Positions 6,792 to 14,723 are shown, numbered from the stretch's first letter. The stretch is DNA of 19,609 nt from an uncultured Frankiales bacterium (GCA_946479905.1 CAMLIA010000062.1:1-19609); one strand, 5' to 3'. Translations and numbers: made by a program. The notes: a model not told the origin generated them from the letters alone.

Positions 6792-7244
6792 ATGCTCATG
6801 CGCACCGACCCCTTCCGCGACCTCGACCGCCTGACCCAGAACCTCTTCGGCCTCGGCACCACCAGCCGGCCGGCCACCATGCCGCTGGACGCGTGGCGCT
6901 CCGGGGACGAGTTCGTGGTCGAGCTCGACCTGCCCGGTGTCGACCCGTCGAGCATCGACGTGGACGTCGAGCGCAACGTGCTGACCGTGCGCGCGGAGCG
7001 ACCCGTCCGGGCCAACGACGCCGAGCTGCTGAACGCCGAGCGACCCCGTGGGATCTTCTCGCGACAGCTCTTCCTGGGCGACGCGCTCGACACCGAGCGG
7101 GTCAGCGCGGCCTACCAGCACGGCGTCCTGACCCTGCGCATCCCGGTCGCCGAGAAGGCCAAGCCGCGCAAGGTCGAGGTGCAGGGCCTCGACGGCACCG
7201 ACAGCCTCGAGAGCAAGGACGACACCCTCACCATCACGGCGTGA
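6792..7244 (+). CDS. Hsp20/alpha-crystallin family small heat-shock protein
   Basis: A 150-residue ATP-independent holdase that binds unfolding proteins and forms oligomers in the cytoplasm. A short N-terminal arm ([12 protein letters not shown]) precedes an alpha-crystallin domain at about residues 33-130: [20 protein letters not shown], the NVLTVRAER strand, then the diagnostic [14 protein letters not shown]. The IPV and KVEV stretches near the end are candidates for the I-x-I/V tail that docks on a neighbouring subunit. The ATG at 6792 has AGAGGAG eight bases upstream. The gene is divergent from an HspR-like regulator, so heat or protein-damage induction is expected. A strong hairpin follows the stop codon. 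Confidence 0.95.
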   Translation: MLMRTDPFRDLDRLTQNLFGLGTTSRPATMPLDAWRSGDEFVVELDLPGVDPSSIDVDVERNVLTVRAERPVRANDAELLNAERPRGIFSRQLFLGDALDTERVSAAYQHGVLTLRIPVAEKAKPRKVEVQGLDGTDSLESKDDTLTITA

Positions 7245-7256
7245 GGTGCCGCGGGC

Positions 7257-7286
7257 GGGGTGGGCGCCTTCCCCGGTGCCCACCCC
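7257..7286 (+). terminator. Strong hairpin after hsp20
   Basis: GGGGTGGGCGCC (7257-7268), loop TTCCCC, and GGTGCCCACCCC (7275-7286) form a 12-bp stem with a single G-T wobble. It lies 13 bases after the Hsp20 stop and ten bases before the convergent SRPBCC gene ends, so it may terminate both. No T-run follows. Confidence 0.7.
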
Positions 7287-7295
7287 GTGCTGCGA

Positions 7296-7751
7296 TCAGG
7301 TGCGGCTGGCCCGACGAGCCTGCTGCCGCGCGGCCTTCTCGAGCCGGCGCAGGGTCTCGACGTTGCGCACCTTGATGCCGAGGTCGACCAGCGGGTTGTT
7401 CACCGCCTTCAGCAGCCCCTTCTTCGGCCGCTCCTCGATGACGACCGTGCATCCCGTCGGTGAGGGCTCCACCCGGATCTCGATGTGCAGCGAACCCACC
7501 GGCCAGGCCTGTGCCTCCAGCACCAGCCGCCGCCCGGCGTCCACGCCGACTGACCGGGTCATGTCGTGCTTGCGCACGGGCAGGTGCCCCACCTCGTAGT
7601 GCAGCGCCGACCCAGCTGCCGGCCAGTCCCCCGAGATCTCCCGCACGGCGCGGGTCCCGACGACCCAGAAGCCGTAGCTCTCCCCGTCGCTGAGGACGGT
7701 GAAGACGTCCTCGGGTGTGACCCCGTCGAAGTGCCTGCTGTTGACCGCCAT
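7296..7751 (-). CDS. SRPBCC family protein
   Basis: A 151-residue soluble protein with the helix-grip layout of the START/polyketide-cyclase superfamily. It has an early helix (TPEDVFTVLSDGESYGFWVVG), a curved set of strands (GSALHYEVG, RLVLEAQAWP, SLHIEIRVEPSPTGCTVVIEE) and a long C-terminal helix (VRNVETLRRLEKAARQQ). Proteins of this fold bind hydrophobic ligands in a cavity; this subgroup has no assigned substrate. The start is the ATG at 7751; no clear Shine-Dalgarno precedes it, and longer in-frame starts overlap the divergent DUF2277 gene. The C-terminus is notably basic. Confidence 0.82.
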   Translation of the reverse strand: MAVNSRHFDGVTPEDVFTVLSDGESYGFWVVGTRAVREISGDWPAAGSALHYEVGHLPVRKHDMTRSVGVDAGRRLVLEAQAWPVGSLHIEIRVEPSPTGCTVVIEERPKKGLLKAVNNPLVDLGIKVRNVETLRRLEKAARQQARRASRT

Positions 7752-7796
7752 GGTGCGTGCTCTGCCCGGTCGGCCGGTTCCGAAGCGTGCCAGCCC

Positions 7797-7802
7797 TATC
7801 GT
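7797..7802 (+). promoter_or_regulatory. Leaderless -10 for the DUF2277 gene
   Basis: TATCGT fits the actinobacterial -10 (TANNNT) and is exactly six bases before the ATG at 7809, so transcription would begin at the start codon. No Shine-Dalgarno is present, which agrees. Confidence 0.55.
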
Positions 7803-7808
7803 GGGCGC

Positions 7809-8078
7809 ATGTGCCGCAACATCAGACCGCTCCACAACTTCGAGCCGCCTGTCACCGATGACGAGGTGCACGCGGCGGCGCTGCAGTACGTCCGGAAGAT
7901 CAGCGGTACGACGAAGCCCTCGCAGGCGAACGCCGCGGCCTTCGCCGAGGCCGTGGAGCAGGTCGCGGAGGTGTCCCGGGCGCTGCTCGACCGGCTCGTG
8001 ACCACGGCGCCCCCGAAGGACCGCGAGGTCGAGGCCGCGAAGGCCCGGGCCCGTGCGGCCACGCGCTACGCCGGCTGA
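7809..8078 (+). CDS. DUF2277 family protein
   Basis: An 89-residue protein. The MCRNIRPLHNFEPP N-terminus is the hallmark of DUF2277, followed by TDDEVHAAALQYVRKISGT and a helical C-terminal part ending in KARARAATRYAG. The family is short, widespread and functionally uncharacterised; helices that might form a small bundle are all that can be read here. The invariant Cys2 and basic N-terminus are present. The start is fixed by the family N-terminus. The gene is divergent from the SRPBCC gene with 57 bases between starts. Confidence 0.92.
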   Translation: MCRNIRPLHNFEPPVTDDEVHAAALQYVRKISGTTKPSQANAAAFAEAVEQVAEVSRALLDRLVTTAPPKDREVEAAKARARAATRYAG

Positions 8079-8090
8079 CCCCCCTCGCTG

Positions 8091-8112
8091 GATGACAGAT
8101 CGGTGACGGGTC
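8091..8112 (+). promoter_or_regulatory. 11-bp direct repeat upstream of the OmpR-type regulator
   Basis: GATGACAGATC (8091-8101) and GGTGACGGGTC (8102-8112) are tandem and match at 8 of 11 positions, including TGAC. A period of 11 bases, one helical turn, is typical of binding sites of OmpR/PhoB-class regulators. It sits 45 bases before the regulator start, so self-regulation is a reasonable inference. Confidence 0.4.
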
Positions 8113-8157
8113 CCGGCGCGGCTGGCCCCGGCCTCGTCCGTGCCGCACCCTGAGGGT

Positions 8158-8850
8158 ATGGCCCAGCGTGTCCTGGTGGTCGACGACGACCCCACCGTGA
8201 GCGAGGTCGTGGCGCGCTACCTCGAGCACGCGGGGTACGACGTCGCGGTCGTCGCCGACGGCAAGGTCGCCCTCGACAAGGCTGTCGCCGACCCGCCCCA
8301 CCTCGTGGTGCTCGACCTGATGCTTCCGGGCATGGACGGGCTGGAGGTGTTCCGGCGGTTGCGCGAGCACGCCCCCGTCCCGGTCATCATGCTGACCGCT
8401 CTCGGCGACGAGGCGGACCGCCTCGTCGGGCTCGAGCTCGGGGCGGACGACTACGTCACGAAGCCGTTCTCCCCCAGGGAGCTGGTGCTGCGCGTCCAGT
8501 CCGTGCTGCGGCGGTCGACGACCGCGCTGGCCCCCTCGCAACCGGCCGTGCTGACGGACGGGGACCTGTCCGTCGACCTGGCGGCGCACGAGGTGACGCT
8601 GCGCGGATCACCTCTCGGCCTGACGCTGCGGGAGTACGACCTGCTCGCCTTCCTCATGCAGCACCCGAGGCAGGCGTTCAGCCGCGAGGAGCTGCTGCGC
8701 CGCGTCTGGGGGTGGGAGTACGCCGACCACTCGACGGTCACCGTCCACGTACGACGACTGCGCGAGAAGGTCGAGACCGACCCGAGGCACCCGGAGCGCG
8801 TCGTCACGGTGTTCGGGGTGGGCTACCGGTTCGAGCCGACGGATGCCTGA
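8158..8850 (+). CDS. OmpR/PhoB-type response regulator
   Basis: A 230-residue two-component regulator. The receiver domain (1-118) has the acidic pocket D9-D10-D11, phospho-acceptor D53 in VVLDLMLPGMDG, T80 and K102 in TKPF. The C-terminal winged helix (about 135-227) carries LTLREYDLLAFLMQHPRQAF, SREELLRRVWGW and VTVHVRRLREKVE, ending in VFGVGYRFEP. It would bind DNA as a head-to-tail dimer after phosphorylation by the kinase encoded next, whose start overlaps its stop by eight bases. The start is the ATG at 8158 immediately before AQRVLVVDD; CACCCT six bases upstream is a weak leaderless -10. Regulated genes cannot be named. Confidence 0.95.
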   Translation: MAQRVLVVDDDPTVSEVVARYLEHAGYDVAVVADGKVALDKAVADPPHLVVLDLMLPGMDGLEVFRRLREHAPVPVIMLTALGDEADRLVGLELGADDYVTKPFSPRELVLRVQSVLRRSTTALAPSQPAVLTDGDLSVDLAAHEVTLRGSPLGLTLREYDLLAFLMQHPRQAFSREELLRRVWGWEYADHSTVTVHVRRLREKVETDPRHPERVVTVFGVGYRFEPTDA

Positions 8851-9976
8851 CGCGCTCGCGATCGCGCTGCTCGCCGCGGGGTCCTCACTGGCGGTCGCCG
8901 GCGCCGGCGTGGCACTGCTGCGTGCGATGCCCCGGCGCTCGCTGGTCGTCTCCTCGACCGTGGTCGCGCTGGTCGGGGTGCTCGGCGTCGTCGTGGCCGC
9001 CCTGGTCGGCGCGGTCACCATGTTCCTGTCCGGCCACGACTTCGGGGTGCTGGTGCTGGTCTGCGCGGTGGCCGGCGCCGTCGGCGTGGCGACGGCCGTC
9101 GTCCTCGCCCGGGCCGTCGTCGCCGGCAGCCGGGCGCTGGGGATGTCGGCAGCGAGCCTCGCGGACGGGGCCTATCTCCCGGCGGCCGGTCGGCTGCCCG
9201 GCGAGCTCGCCGACCTCGACCGCCGGCTCGCGGAGACGAGCGCCCGCCTCGAGGAGTCCCGGACCCGCGAGCGCGCGCTGGAGGAGTCGCGTCGTGAGCT
9301 CGTCGCGTGGGTCAGTCACGACCTGCGCACGCCGTTGGCCGGCATCCGTGCGATGGCCGAGGCGCTCGAGGACGGGGTCGTCACCGATGCGGCGACGACG
9401 GCCCGCTACCACGCAGGGCTGCGCCGGGAGGCCGATCGGCTGGCGGTGATGGTGGACGACCTGTTCGAGCTGTCGCGCATCAACGCCGCCTCGTTGTCGC
9501 TGACGCTGCAGGACATCTCGCTGGCCGACCTGGTGAGCGACGCCGTGTCGTCGGCGCAGCCGGTGGCCGCGGCCAAGGGCGTGCGGGTGGTCGGCGGCGC
9601 CCCGGACGAGCTGCCCGTCGTGGAGGGCAGCGTCCCCGAGCTGGGCAGGGTCCTGCGCAACCTGCTGTCGAACGCGATCCGGCACACGCCGTCGGACGGG
9701 GTGGTCAGCGTCATGGCAGGCGCCGACGACGACTACGTCTACCTCGACGTGAGCGACGGGTGCGGCGGCATCCCGGCCGAGGACCTGCCGCGGGTCTTCG
9801 ACGTCGCCTTCCGCGGCACCTCGGCGCGGACGCCCGGGGCCGAGGGCGGCGCGGGCCTCGGGCTGGCGATCGCCAAGGGGCTGGTCGAGGCGCACCAGGG
9901 CGACATCCGCATCGACAACGAGGGCCCGGGGTGCCGGGTGCGCGTGCGACTGCCCGCGCGACCGATGGCGGGCTAG
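8843..9976 (+). CDS. Sensor histidine kinase (partner of the OmpR-type regulator)
   Basis: A 377-residue membrane kinase. Three hydrophobic segments lie at about 5-27, 35-65 and 68-93 with almost no extracytoplasmic loop, so it may sense within the membrane or via partners. A HAMP-like and coiled-coil linker with charged repeats (DLDRRLAETSARLEESRTRE) leads to the HisKA domain with the phospho-acceptor H159 in SHDLRTPLAG. The ATPase domain shows the N-box NLLSNAIRH, G1 DGCGG, an F-box-like RVFDVAFRG and G2 GAGLGLAIA. The start overlaps the regulator gene by eight bases, so the pair is co-translated. The stop shares CTAG (9973-9976) with the convergent receiver gene. Confidence 0.94.
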   Translation: MPDALAIALLAAGSSLAVAGAGVALLRAMPRRSLVVSSTVVALVGVLGVVVAALVGAVTMFLSGHDFGVLVLVCAVAGAVGVATAVVLARAVVAGSRALGMSAASLADGAYLPAAGRLPGELADLDRRLAETSARLEESRTRERALEESRRELVAWVSHDLRTPLAGIRAMAEALEDGVVTDAATTARYHAGLRREADRLAVMVDDLFELSRINAASLSLTLQDISLADLVSDAVSSAQPVAAAKGVRVVGGAPDELPVVEGSVPELGRVLRNLLSNAIRHTPSDGVVSVMAGADDDYVYLDVSDGCGGIPAEDLPRVFDVAFRGTSARTPGAEGGAGLGLAIAKGLVEAHQGDIRIDNEGPGCRVRVRLPARPMAG

Positions 9977-10392
9977 CCGCGGGAGGCGGCGACCTCTTCG
10001 ATGATCTCGGGGAGCCGCGCCACGTCGGTCTTCGAGACGCAGGCCGCGACGCCGAGGCGCTTGGCGTCGGCGATGACGGAGTCGCTGAGGTAGGCGCTGA
10101 AGAGCACGATGAGCTGGTCGGGGGCCTCGGCCAGGATCTGCTCCGCGGCCTCGACCCCCGTCAGCTTCGGCATCTGGTTGTCGAGCAGGATGACGGTCGG
10201 GATCGGCGGCGGGTCGAGCTCCCGGAAGCGGTCCAGGGCCTCCTGGCCGTCGGCGGCCTCGGCGACCACGTGGATGCCGGCGCTCTCGAGGACAGCTCGG
10301 GCGAGGAACCGCATGTCGGGGGCGTCGTCCACCACCAGGATGGTCAGCGGGGCGTCCTTCACCACCGCCTGGTGGACGTCACCTGAACTCAT
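9973..10392 (-). CDS. Receiver-only response regulator
   Basis: A 139-residue single-domain receiver. The acidic pair D22-D23, phospho-acceptor D71 in LLDNQMPKLTG, S99 and K121 are all in place, and after the last receiver helix (ARLPEIIEEVAAS) the chain ends. With no output domain it must act by protein contact, for example as a phosphorelay intermediate or by binding a phosphatase or motor. It lies 24 bases downstream of the kinase at 10417-12066, the most likely phosphodonor. It also has its own leaderless -10 (TACGTT, 10400-10405). The N-terminal 15 residues before the receiver core are unassigned. Confidence 0.93.
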   Translation of the reverse strand: MSSGDVHQAVVKDAPLTILVVDDAPDMRFLARAVLESAGIHVVAEAADGQEALDRFRELDPPPIPTVILLDNQMPKLTGVEAAEQILAEAPDQLIVLFSAYLSDSVIADAKRLGVAACVSKTDVARLPEIIEEVAASRG

Positions 10393-10399
10393 GACGCCG

Positions 10400-10405
10400 A
10401 ACGTA
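10400..10405 (-). promoter_or_regulatory. Leaderless -10 for the receiver gene
   Basis: On the minus strand TACGTT (TANNNT) stands seven bases before the ATG at 10392, with no Shine-Dalgarno in between. This would allow separate expression of the receiver from within the kinase operon. Confidence 0.45.
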
Positions 10406-10416
10406 CCAGCGCAGCC

Positions 10417-12066
10417 TCAGTCAGCGGTGGCGGCAGCCAGTTCCCTGTCGGGCTGGGCGATCGGCAGCTCGAAGGTGAAGGCGGTCCGGCGGCCGGGGAC
10501 GCTCTCGCACCAGATCCGCCCGTGATGGGCCTCGACGATCCGCCGGACGATGTAGAGGCCGAGACCTGTGCCCGACACCGCGTTGCTGCTGCCCCGGACG
10601 AACTTGTCGAAGATGCGCTCCAGCGCCTCCGGCTCAACTCCCGGTCCGCGGTCGATGACCGAGACACGCACGACCGGCTTCGGGCCGTCCACCACGTCGG
10701 TCTCCACCAGGATGGGCTCGGTGCCGGGTGCGTTCTTGAGCGCGTTCTCCAGCAGGTTCGACAGCACCTGCTGGAGCCGGTCCGGGTCGACCTCCACCGT
10801 CACGGGGGTCGGCGGCGGCACGAGGGTGATCGGGTGGGTGGCGCCCATGCCCTCCACCGCCGTCTGCAGCTCGGCGCCGAGGTCGACCTGCTGGAACGCG
10901 TACCCGAGCCGGCCGGACTCGATGCTCTCGGTGTCGAGCACGTCGCGGGTCATGGCCTGCAGCCGGCGGGCGTTGGTGACGGCCCGGCGGACGGCGTTGA
11001 ACCGGTCCTCCTCGTTGAGGGTGTCCCAGTGGTCGACCGTGGTCTGGAGGAACCCGAGGACACCCGCCACGGGCGTCCGCAGCTCGTGCGACACCACCGA
11101 GATGAACTCCGCCTGCGAGCGGGTGAGCTCGCGCAGCCGGCGTTCCTGCTCACGTGCCTCGCGCAGTCGCCGGACGAGCATGACCACGAGGGTCATGCCG
11201 ACCCCGAGCAGCAGCAGCACGAGGATCAGCCCCGCCCGCTGCAGTGGCCCCGACAGGGCGCTGACGAACTGCGAGTGGTTCTCGCGGAACACGACACGCC
11301 AGCCGAGGGAGGGCACGTCCGCCGTGAAGACGATGCGCTTGCCGATGTCGGACTGGCCGGCCTTGGCGCTCAGGTAGCGCCTGTCCTCGACGGGTCTGCC
11401 GAGGTCCTTGGCGACGGTGCTCGCGACCACGGAGCCGCTGCTGTCGACGAACATCCACGCCGCGCTGGAGTCGGTCTTCCTGCCCAGCTGGGCGATCTCC
11501 TGCTGGAACGGCGAGCTGTCCGTGATGGCCTGCTCCAGGACCAGCGCTCCTCGCACGCTGCTGGGCGTCTTGCCCCGGATCGCCACCACGAAGGCGTAGC
11601 TGGGCAGCTCGGTGGTGAGCCCCTTCGTCGTCACCGGGAGCACGACGGCCGCACGGGTGGCGAGCTGGCCCTTCGCCTGCTGCCAGCCGACACCCTCGTA
11701 GCGGGTGCCGATCGTCCCGGGGCGAAGCAGCACGCCCGCGGTGACGGTGTCGCGGGCATCGATGAGGAAGAAGCCCGACTTGGCGTTCGGGTCGACGTCG
11801 AAGGTGTGCAGCACGGCCTGGTCCGCGGCGCTGCCCTGGACCAGCTGCCACGGTGAGGCGCCCAGCCCGCCGACGGCGGACAGCTGGGCGTTGACGCGCG
11901 CGTTGAAGCTGTTCGCGGTGGCCCGCACCTGGGCCAGCTTCGCCTGGGTCAGGGCCTTGGTCCCCTGGTTGCTGGCGGCCTGGAGCAGCAGGACCACGCT
12001 GACGGCGACCGCGAGCACCAGCGCACCTGCGAAGACCGGCGCGAGCCGGTCACGAAAGCGGGACAA
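10417..12066 (-). CDS. Sensor histidine kinase with extracytoplasmic Cache-like domain
   Basis: A 549-residue membrane kinase. Membrane segments at about 11-29 and 277-298 enclose a roughly 245-residue outside region that reads like a double-Cache sensor, including GFFLIDARDTVTAGVLL, AWMFVDSSGSVVAST and LGWRVVFREN. The HisKA domain has H327 in SHELRTPVAG. The ATPase domain has the N-box NLLENALKNAP, G1 DRGPGV, F-box FDKFVRG and G2 GTGLGL. The start is the TTG at 12066 with AAGGAG six bases upstream. It overlaps the end of the upstream kinase gene by 17 bases, so the two kinases are translationally coupled. The signal may be a small extracellular metabolite, as is common for Cache domains (inference). 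Confidence 0.92.
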   Translation of the reverse strand: MSRFRDRLAPVFAGALVLAVAVSVVLLLQAASNQGTKALTQAKLAQVRATANSFNARVNAQLSAVGGLGASPWQLVQGSAADQAVLHTFDVDPNAKSGFFLIDARDTVTAGVLLRPGTIGTRYEGVGWQQAKGQLATRAAVVLPVTTKGLTTELPSYAFVVAIRGKTPSSVRGALVLEQAITDSSPFQQEIAQLGRKTDSSAAWMFVDSSGSVVASTVAKDLGRPVEDRRYLSAKAGQSDIGKRIVFTADVPSLGWRVVFRENHSQFVSALSGPLQRAGLILVLLLLGVGMTLVVMLVRRLREAREQERRLRELTRSQAEFISVVSHELRTPVAGVLGFLQTTVDHWDTLNEEDRFNAVRRAVTNARRLQAMTRDVLDTESIESGRLGYAFQQVDLGAELQTAVEGMGATHPITLVPPPTPVTVEVDPDRLQQVLSNLLENALKNAPGTEPILVETDVVDGPKPVVRVSVIDRGPGVEPEALERIFDKFVRGSSNAVSGTGLGLYIVRRIVEAHHGRIWCESVPGRRTAFTFELPIAQPDRELAAATAD

Positions 12067-13924
12067 GGCGTTCTCCTTCGGGGTCGGCCGCACCGACGGC
12101 AACGGCAGCCGGCAGCGTGATGCAGAAGCGGGCTCCCCCCGAGGGCGACGCGGTGACCGACGCCGTCCCCGCCATCGAGGCGGCGAACTCCGCCACGATG
12201 GCCAGCCCGATGCCGGCACCGCGCGTCTTGGTCACGGCGTCGCCCTGACCTCGGTAGAACCTGCTGAAGACCCGCTCGCGGTCCGCCTCGGGAACACCCG
12301 CCCCCTGGTCGTCGACCAGCAGCAGCACGTCGTCACCGTCGCGGCGGACGGAGACGGTGATCTCGGAGCCGCTCGGCGAGTACTTCGCCGCGTTGCCGAC
12401 GAGGTTGCTGACGATGCGCTCCAGCGCCGCGCTGGATCCCCGCACCATGCAGCCCTCCGCCACCCGGGTGCGCAGCTCGTGCGACGCGTAGAGCTCCGGC
12501 TGGTCGTTGAGGATGCGCAGCGTCGTCGCGCCGACGTCGAGCAGCTCGTCGCCTGCGGGCTGCATGCCGCGCTCGAGGCGGGAGAAGTCGAGCAGTTGCT
12601 CGATGAGCGACTCCAGGGACCGGGCGTTCGCCACCACCCGCTCGAGGAAGGCCCGGCCCTTCTCCTTGTCCATCTCGTCCCAGCCGGAGAGCATCAGCGA
12701 CGAGAACCCCACGATGGCCGTCACGGGCGTCCGCAGCTCGTGGGAGGCGGTCGCGAGGAAGACGGTCTTGAGCTCGTCGACCGAGCGCATCCGCTCCATC
12801 AGGGCCTGCTGCCGTGCGAAGGTCTCGGCGTTGGCGAGCGACGACCCCAGCAGCTCGCTGGCCGTCGTCAGCGCGAGCAGGTCGTGGACCGTCAGCTCAT
12901 CTCCCGCCACGACCCGCAGCACCCCCAGCACCCGGCCGCCACGGGTCAGGGAGACCGCGAACGTCTGGCCCGGCTCGAGCGGTCCGCCTGTCGGCGAGCT
13001 GGGCTGCACCGAGTCGTCGGGTGCCCTGCCCCAGCTGAACACCGGGCGCTCCGTCACCCCGCTCGGCACGGACAGCGACAGCCCCGCGAGGCCGAGGCCG
13101 TCCGCGAGGTGCGTGCACGCCGCCGGCAGCACCTGCGCCAGGTCGAGCCCGGACTGGACGACCGGGGCCAGGCCCGCGACGAGGGCGGTGTCCCTCTCGA
13201 GGGTTGCCTGGCGCCGGCCCTCGGCCGCGGCCTGCCGCTGCTGCACGACGAGGTACGCCGCGGCACCCGCGGCGACGAGCACCAGCGCGACGGCCCACAG
13301 CCACGTGCCGGTCGAGATCCCCGCAGCCGGCAGCCACGCCTCCAGCACCCACCCCTGGGTGCTGTCGAGGTCGAGCGGGACCGAGAAGCGCTGAGCGCCG
13401 CTCGGTGCGGTGGAGGTCTGCGCGACGACCGTGCCGCGCGGCCCGCGCACCGCCGCCCCACCGTCGGCCGGGGCGACGTCGGTGAGCACGGCCGCCAGGG
13501 ACAGCGGCACGCTCCGGTAGCCGGCGATGGCAGCCCGGCGCTGCGCCGTCGTCGCGACCGGCTGCCCGGGACGGAAGACCGGGACCACGATCCGGGCCTG
13601 CGGCGCGGTGTCGTCCAGGACAGGGCTGCCGGTGTCCCGCGCGGCGACCAGGGCGTCGCCCGACGGGCCCTGGGCAGCCGTCGGGGGCACCGCCTGGCCC
13701 GAGGTGGCGGCCGCGGCGGCCGCCTGGGTGAGCTGCGTCCGGACGGCCTGCGACGCGGGTGCAAGACCCTCGGAGACCGCGGACCGCACGGCGGCATCGA
13801 CCCGCAGCTTCGCGTGCTCGCTCTGGTCGACGACGACCAGGACGGCGAGCGCCAGGCCGAGCAGGAGCGGCGCGGCCACGGGCACGACGGCACGTGCTCG
13901 CACGCTGCCTGCGCGCGTTCTCAC
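12050..13924 (-). CDS. Sensor histidine kinase with outer domain and GAF-like domain
   Basis: A 624-residue membrane kinase. Membrane segments at about 14-32 and 206-226 bracket an Ala-rich extracytoplasmic region of about 170 residues that I do not recognise. A GAF-like domain (about 245-370) follows, then HisKA with H395 in SHELRTPVTAIVG and an ATPase domain with N-box NLVGNAAKYSP, G1 DDQGAGV, F-box FSRFYRG and G2 GAGIGLAIV. The start is the GTG at 13924; TACCTT six bases upstream suits a leaderless transcript. The gene overlaps the following kinase by 17 bases and lies 74 bases after a receiver-only gene. A second SHELRT string at 481-486 is at the edge of the ATPase domain and is probably chance. 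Confidence 0.92.
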   Translation of the reverse strand: MRTRAGSVRARAVVPVAAPLLLGLALAVLVVVDQSEHAKLRVDAAVRSAVSEGLAPASQAVRTQLTQAAAAAATSGQAVPPTAAQGPSGDALVAARDTGSPVLDDTAPQARIVVPVFRPGQPVATTAQRRAAIAGYRSVPLSLAAVLTDVAPADGGAAVRGPRGTVVAQTSTAPSGAQRFSVPLDLDSTQGWVLEAWLPAAGISTGTWLWAVALVLVAAGAAAYLVVQQRQAAAEGRRQATLERDTALVAGLAPVVQSGLDLAQVLPAACTHLADGLGLAGLSLSVPSGVTERPVFSWGRAPDDSVQPSSPTGGPLEPGQTFAVSLTRGGRVLGVLRVVAGDELTVHDLLALTTASELLGSSLANAETFARQQALMERMRSVDELKTVFLATASHELRTPVTAIVGFSSLMLSGWDEMDKEKGRAFLERVVANARSLESLIEQLLDFSRLERGMQPAGDELLDVGATTLRILNDQPELYASHELRTRVAEGCMVRGSSAALERIVSNLVGNAAKYSPSGSEITVSVRRDGDDVLLLVDDQGAGVPEADRERVFSRFYRGQGDAVTKTRGAGIGLAIVAEFAASMAGTASVTASPSGGARFCITLPAAVAVGAADPEGERLVPLS

Positions 13925-13930
13925 CAGCCG

Positions 13931-13936
13931 AAGGTA
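13931..13936 (-). promoter_or_regulatory. Leaderless -10 for the GAF-containing kinase
   Basis: On the minus strand TACCTT lies six bases before the GTG at 13924, and no Shine-Dalgarno is present. A clear -35 box is not visible. Confidence 0.45.
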
Positions 13937-13998
13937 TACGTCACACGCGCTTCCGCGTGCCGAAACGCCGTCATCCGCCGGGCGGCCTCAGCGGGCCG

Positions 13999-14343
13999 TC
14001 AGCCGGCCACCGCGGAGCGCAGCGTGCGCAGGTTCCCCTTCGGCAGGAAGGGGATGCCCTGCTCCGTCGCCCTGCGGACGATCTCCACGTCCTGGTAGTT
14101 GCTGTAGATGACGATCCGCAGGTCCGCGTCCCGCGCGCGCAGCGTCAGCGCGACGTCCAGGCCGGAGGGCCCGGGTGGCATCCGGTAGTCCAGCACCACG
14201 ACGTCGGGCCGGAAGCCCTCGACCTCGGACAGCGCCGACGCACCGTCCATGACACCGAGCACGGTGTGCCCCTCGAGCTGCAGGTCGAGCACCGCGAGGT
14301 CCAGTGCCTCCGGATCGTTGTCAGCGATGAGGATCCGGGCCAC
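13999..14343 (-). CDS. Receiver-only response regulator
   Basis: A 114-residue single-domain receiver. Acidic pocket residues D8 and D10, phospho-acceptor D52 in VVLDYRMPPGPSG, S81 in IYSNY and K102 in FLPKGN are present; there is no output domain. It has an ADNDPE pocket where most receivers have a DD pair, and a two-residue-longer loop (PPGPSG) after the phospho-site. The GTG at 14343 is chosen because VARILIADND begins the first strand directly; TAGCGT lies seven bases upstream. It is the first gene of a minus-strand signalling run with two kinases and a second receiver. Confidence 0.9.
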   Translation of the reverse strand: MARILIADNDPEALDLAVLDLQLEGHTVLGVMDGASALSEVEGFRPDVVVLDYRMPPGPSGLDVALTLRARDADLRIVIYSNYQDVEIVRRATEQGIPFLPKGNLRTLRSAVAG

Positions 14344-14350
14344 CCGCCGG

Positions 14351-14356
14351 ACGCTA
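14351..14356 (-). promoter_or_regulatory. Leaderless -10 for the receiver gene
   Basis: On the minus strand TAGCGT (TANNNT) stands seven bases before the GTG at 14343. It lies in the 23-base gap after the cupin gene, so the receiver may be transcribed separately from the cupin. Confidence 0.45.
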
Positions 14357-14366
14357 CCTGCCCCGG

Positions 14367-14723
14367 TCAGCCCTTGGCGTAGGTCCCCGCGCTCTTGAAC
14401 TCCACCGCCACGAACGGCTCGTCGCCGATCACCCACGCGTCGTGCCCCGGAGCGATGTGATACGCCTCCCCTGCACCGGCCTCCGCCTCCGTGCCGTCGG
14501 TGTGGCTCATGCCGATCCGGCCCGAGAGCACGTACCCCATGTGCTCCGCCTGGCAGGTGTCCGTGCCGACGACCGGCTTGATGCACTCCGACCACCGCCA
14601 CCCCGGCTCGAAGGTGAACCGTCCGACCTCCGCTCCCCCGACGTGCACGATCTCGATCGTCGTCTTGTCGGGCCGGCGCGTCTCGTCCGGTGTCGACAAG
14701 CTCTTCCCCTCGATGCTGGCCAT
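14367..14723 (-). CDS. Cupin domain protein
   Basis: A 118-residue single-domain cupin. After a polar N-terminus the beta-barrel runs from about residue 22 to 112. It contains FTFEPGWRWSECIKP, CQAEHMGYVLSGRIGMSH and the second cupin motif GEAYHIAPGHDAWVIGDEPFVAVEF. E60-H61 of the first motif and H91 or H95 of the second could bind a metal, but the set is not the full canonical HxH-E-H, so an enzymatic role is uncertain; sensing or ligand binding is possible. The ATG at 14723 follows a good GGGAGGGG Shine-Dalgarno. The gene is divergent from an FAD-type oxidoreductase with 132 bases between, holding an 18-base palindrome. Confidence 0.85.
   Translation of the reverse strand: MASIEGKSLSTPDETRRPDKTTIEIVHVGGAEVGRFTFEPGWRWSECIKPVVGTDTCQAEHMGYVLSGRIGMSHTDGTEAEAGAGEAYHIAPGHDAWVIGDEPFVAVEFKSAGTYAKG

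Noticed and set aside
12479..12499. A second SHELRT string at residues 481-486 of the GAF-containing kinase, as a possible second phospho-acceptor
   Set aside because: It lies at the start of the ATPase domain, not in a HisKA helix pair, and the following residues do not continue the H-box; chance resemblance is more likely.
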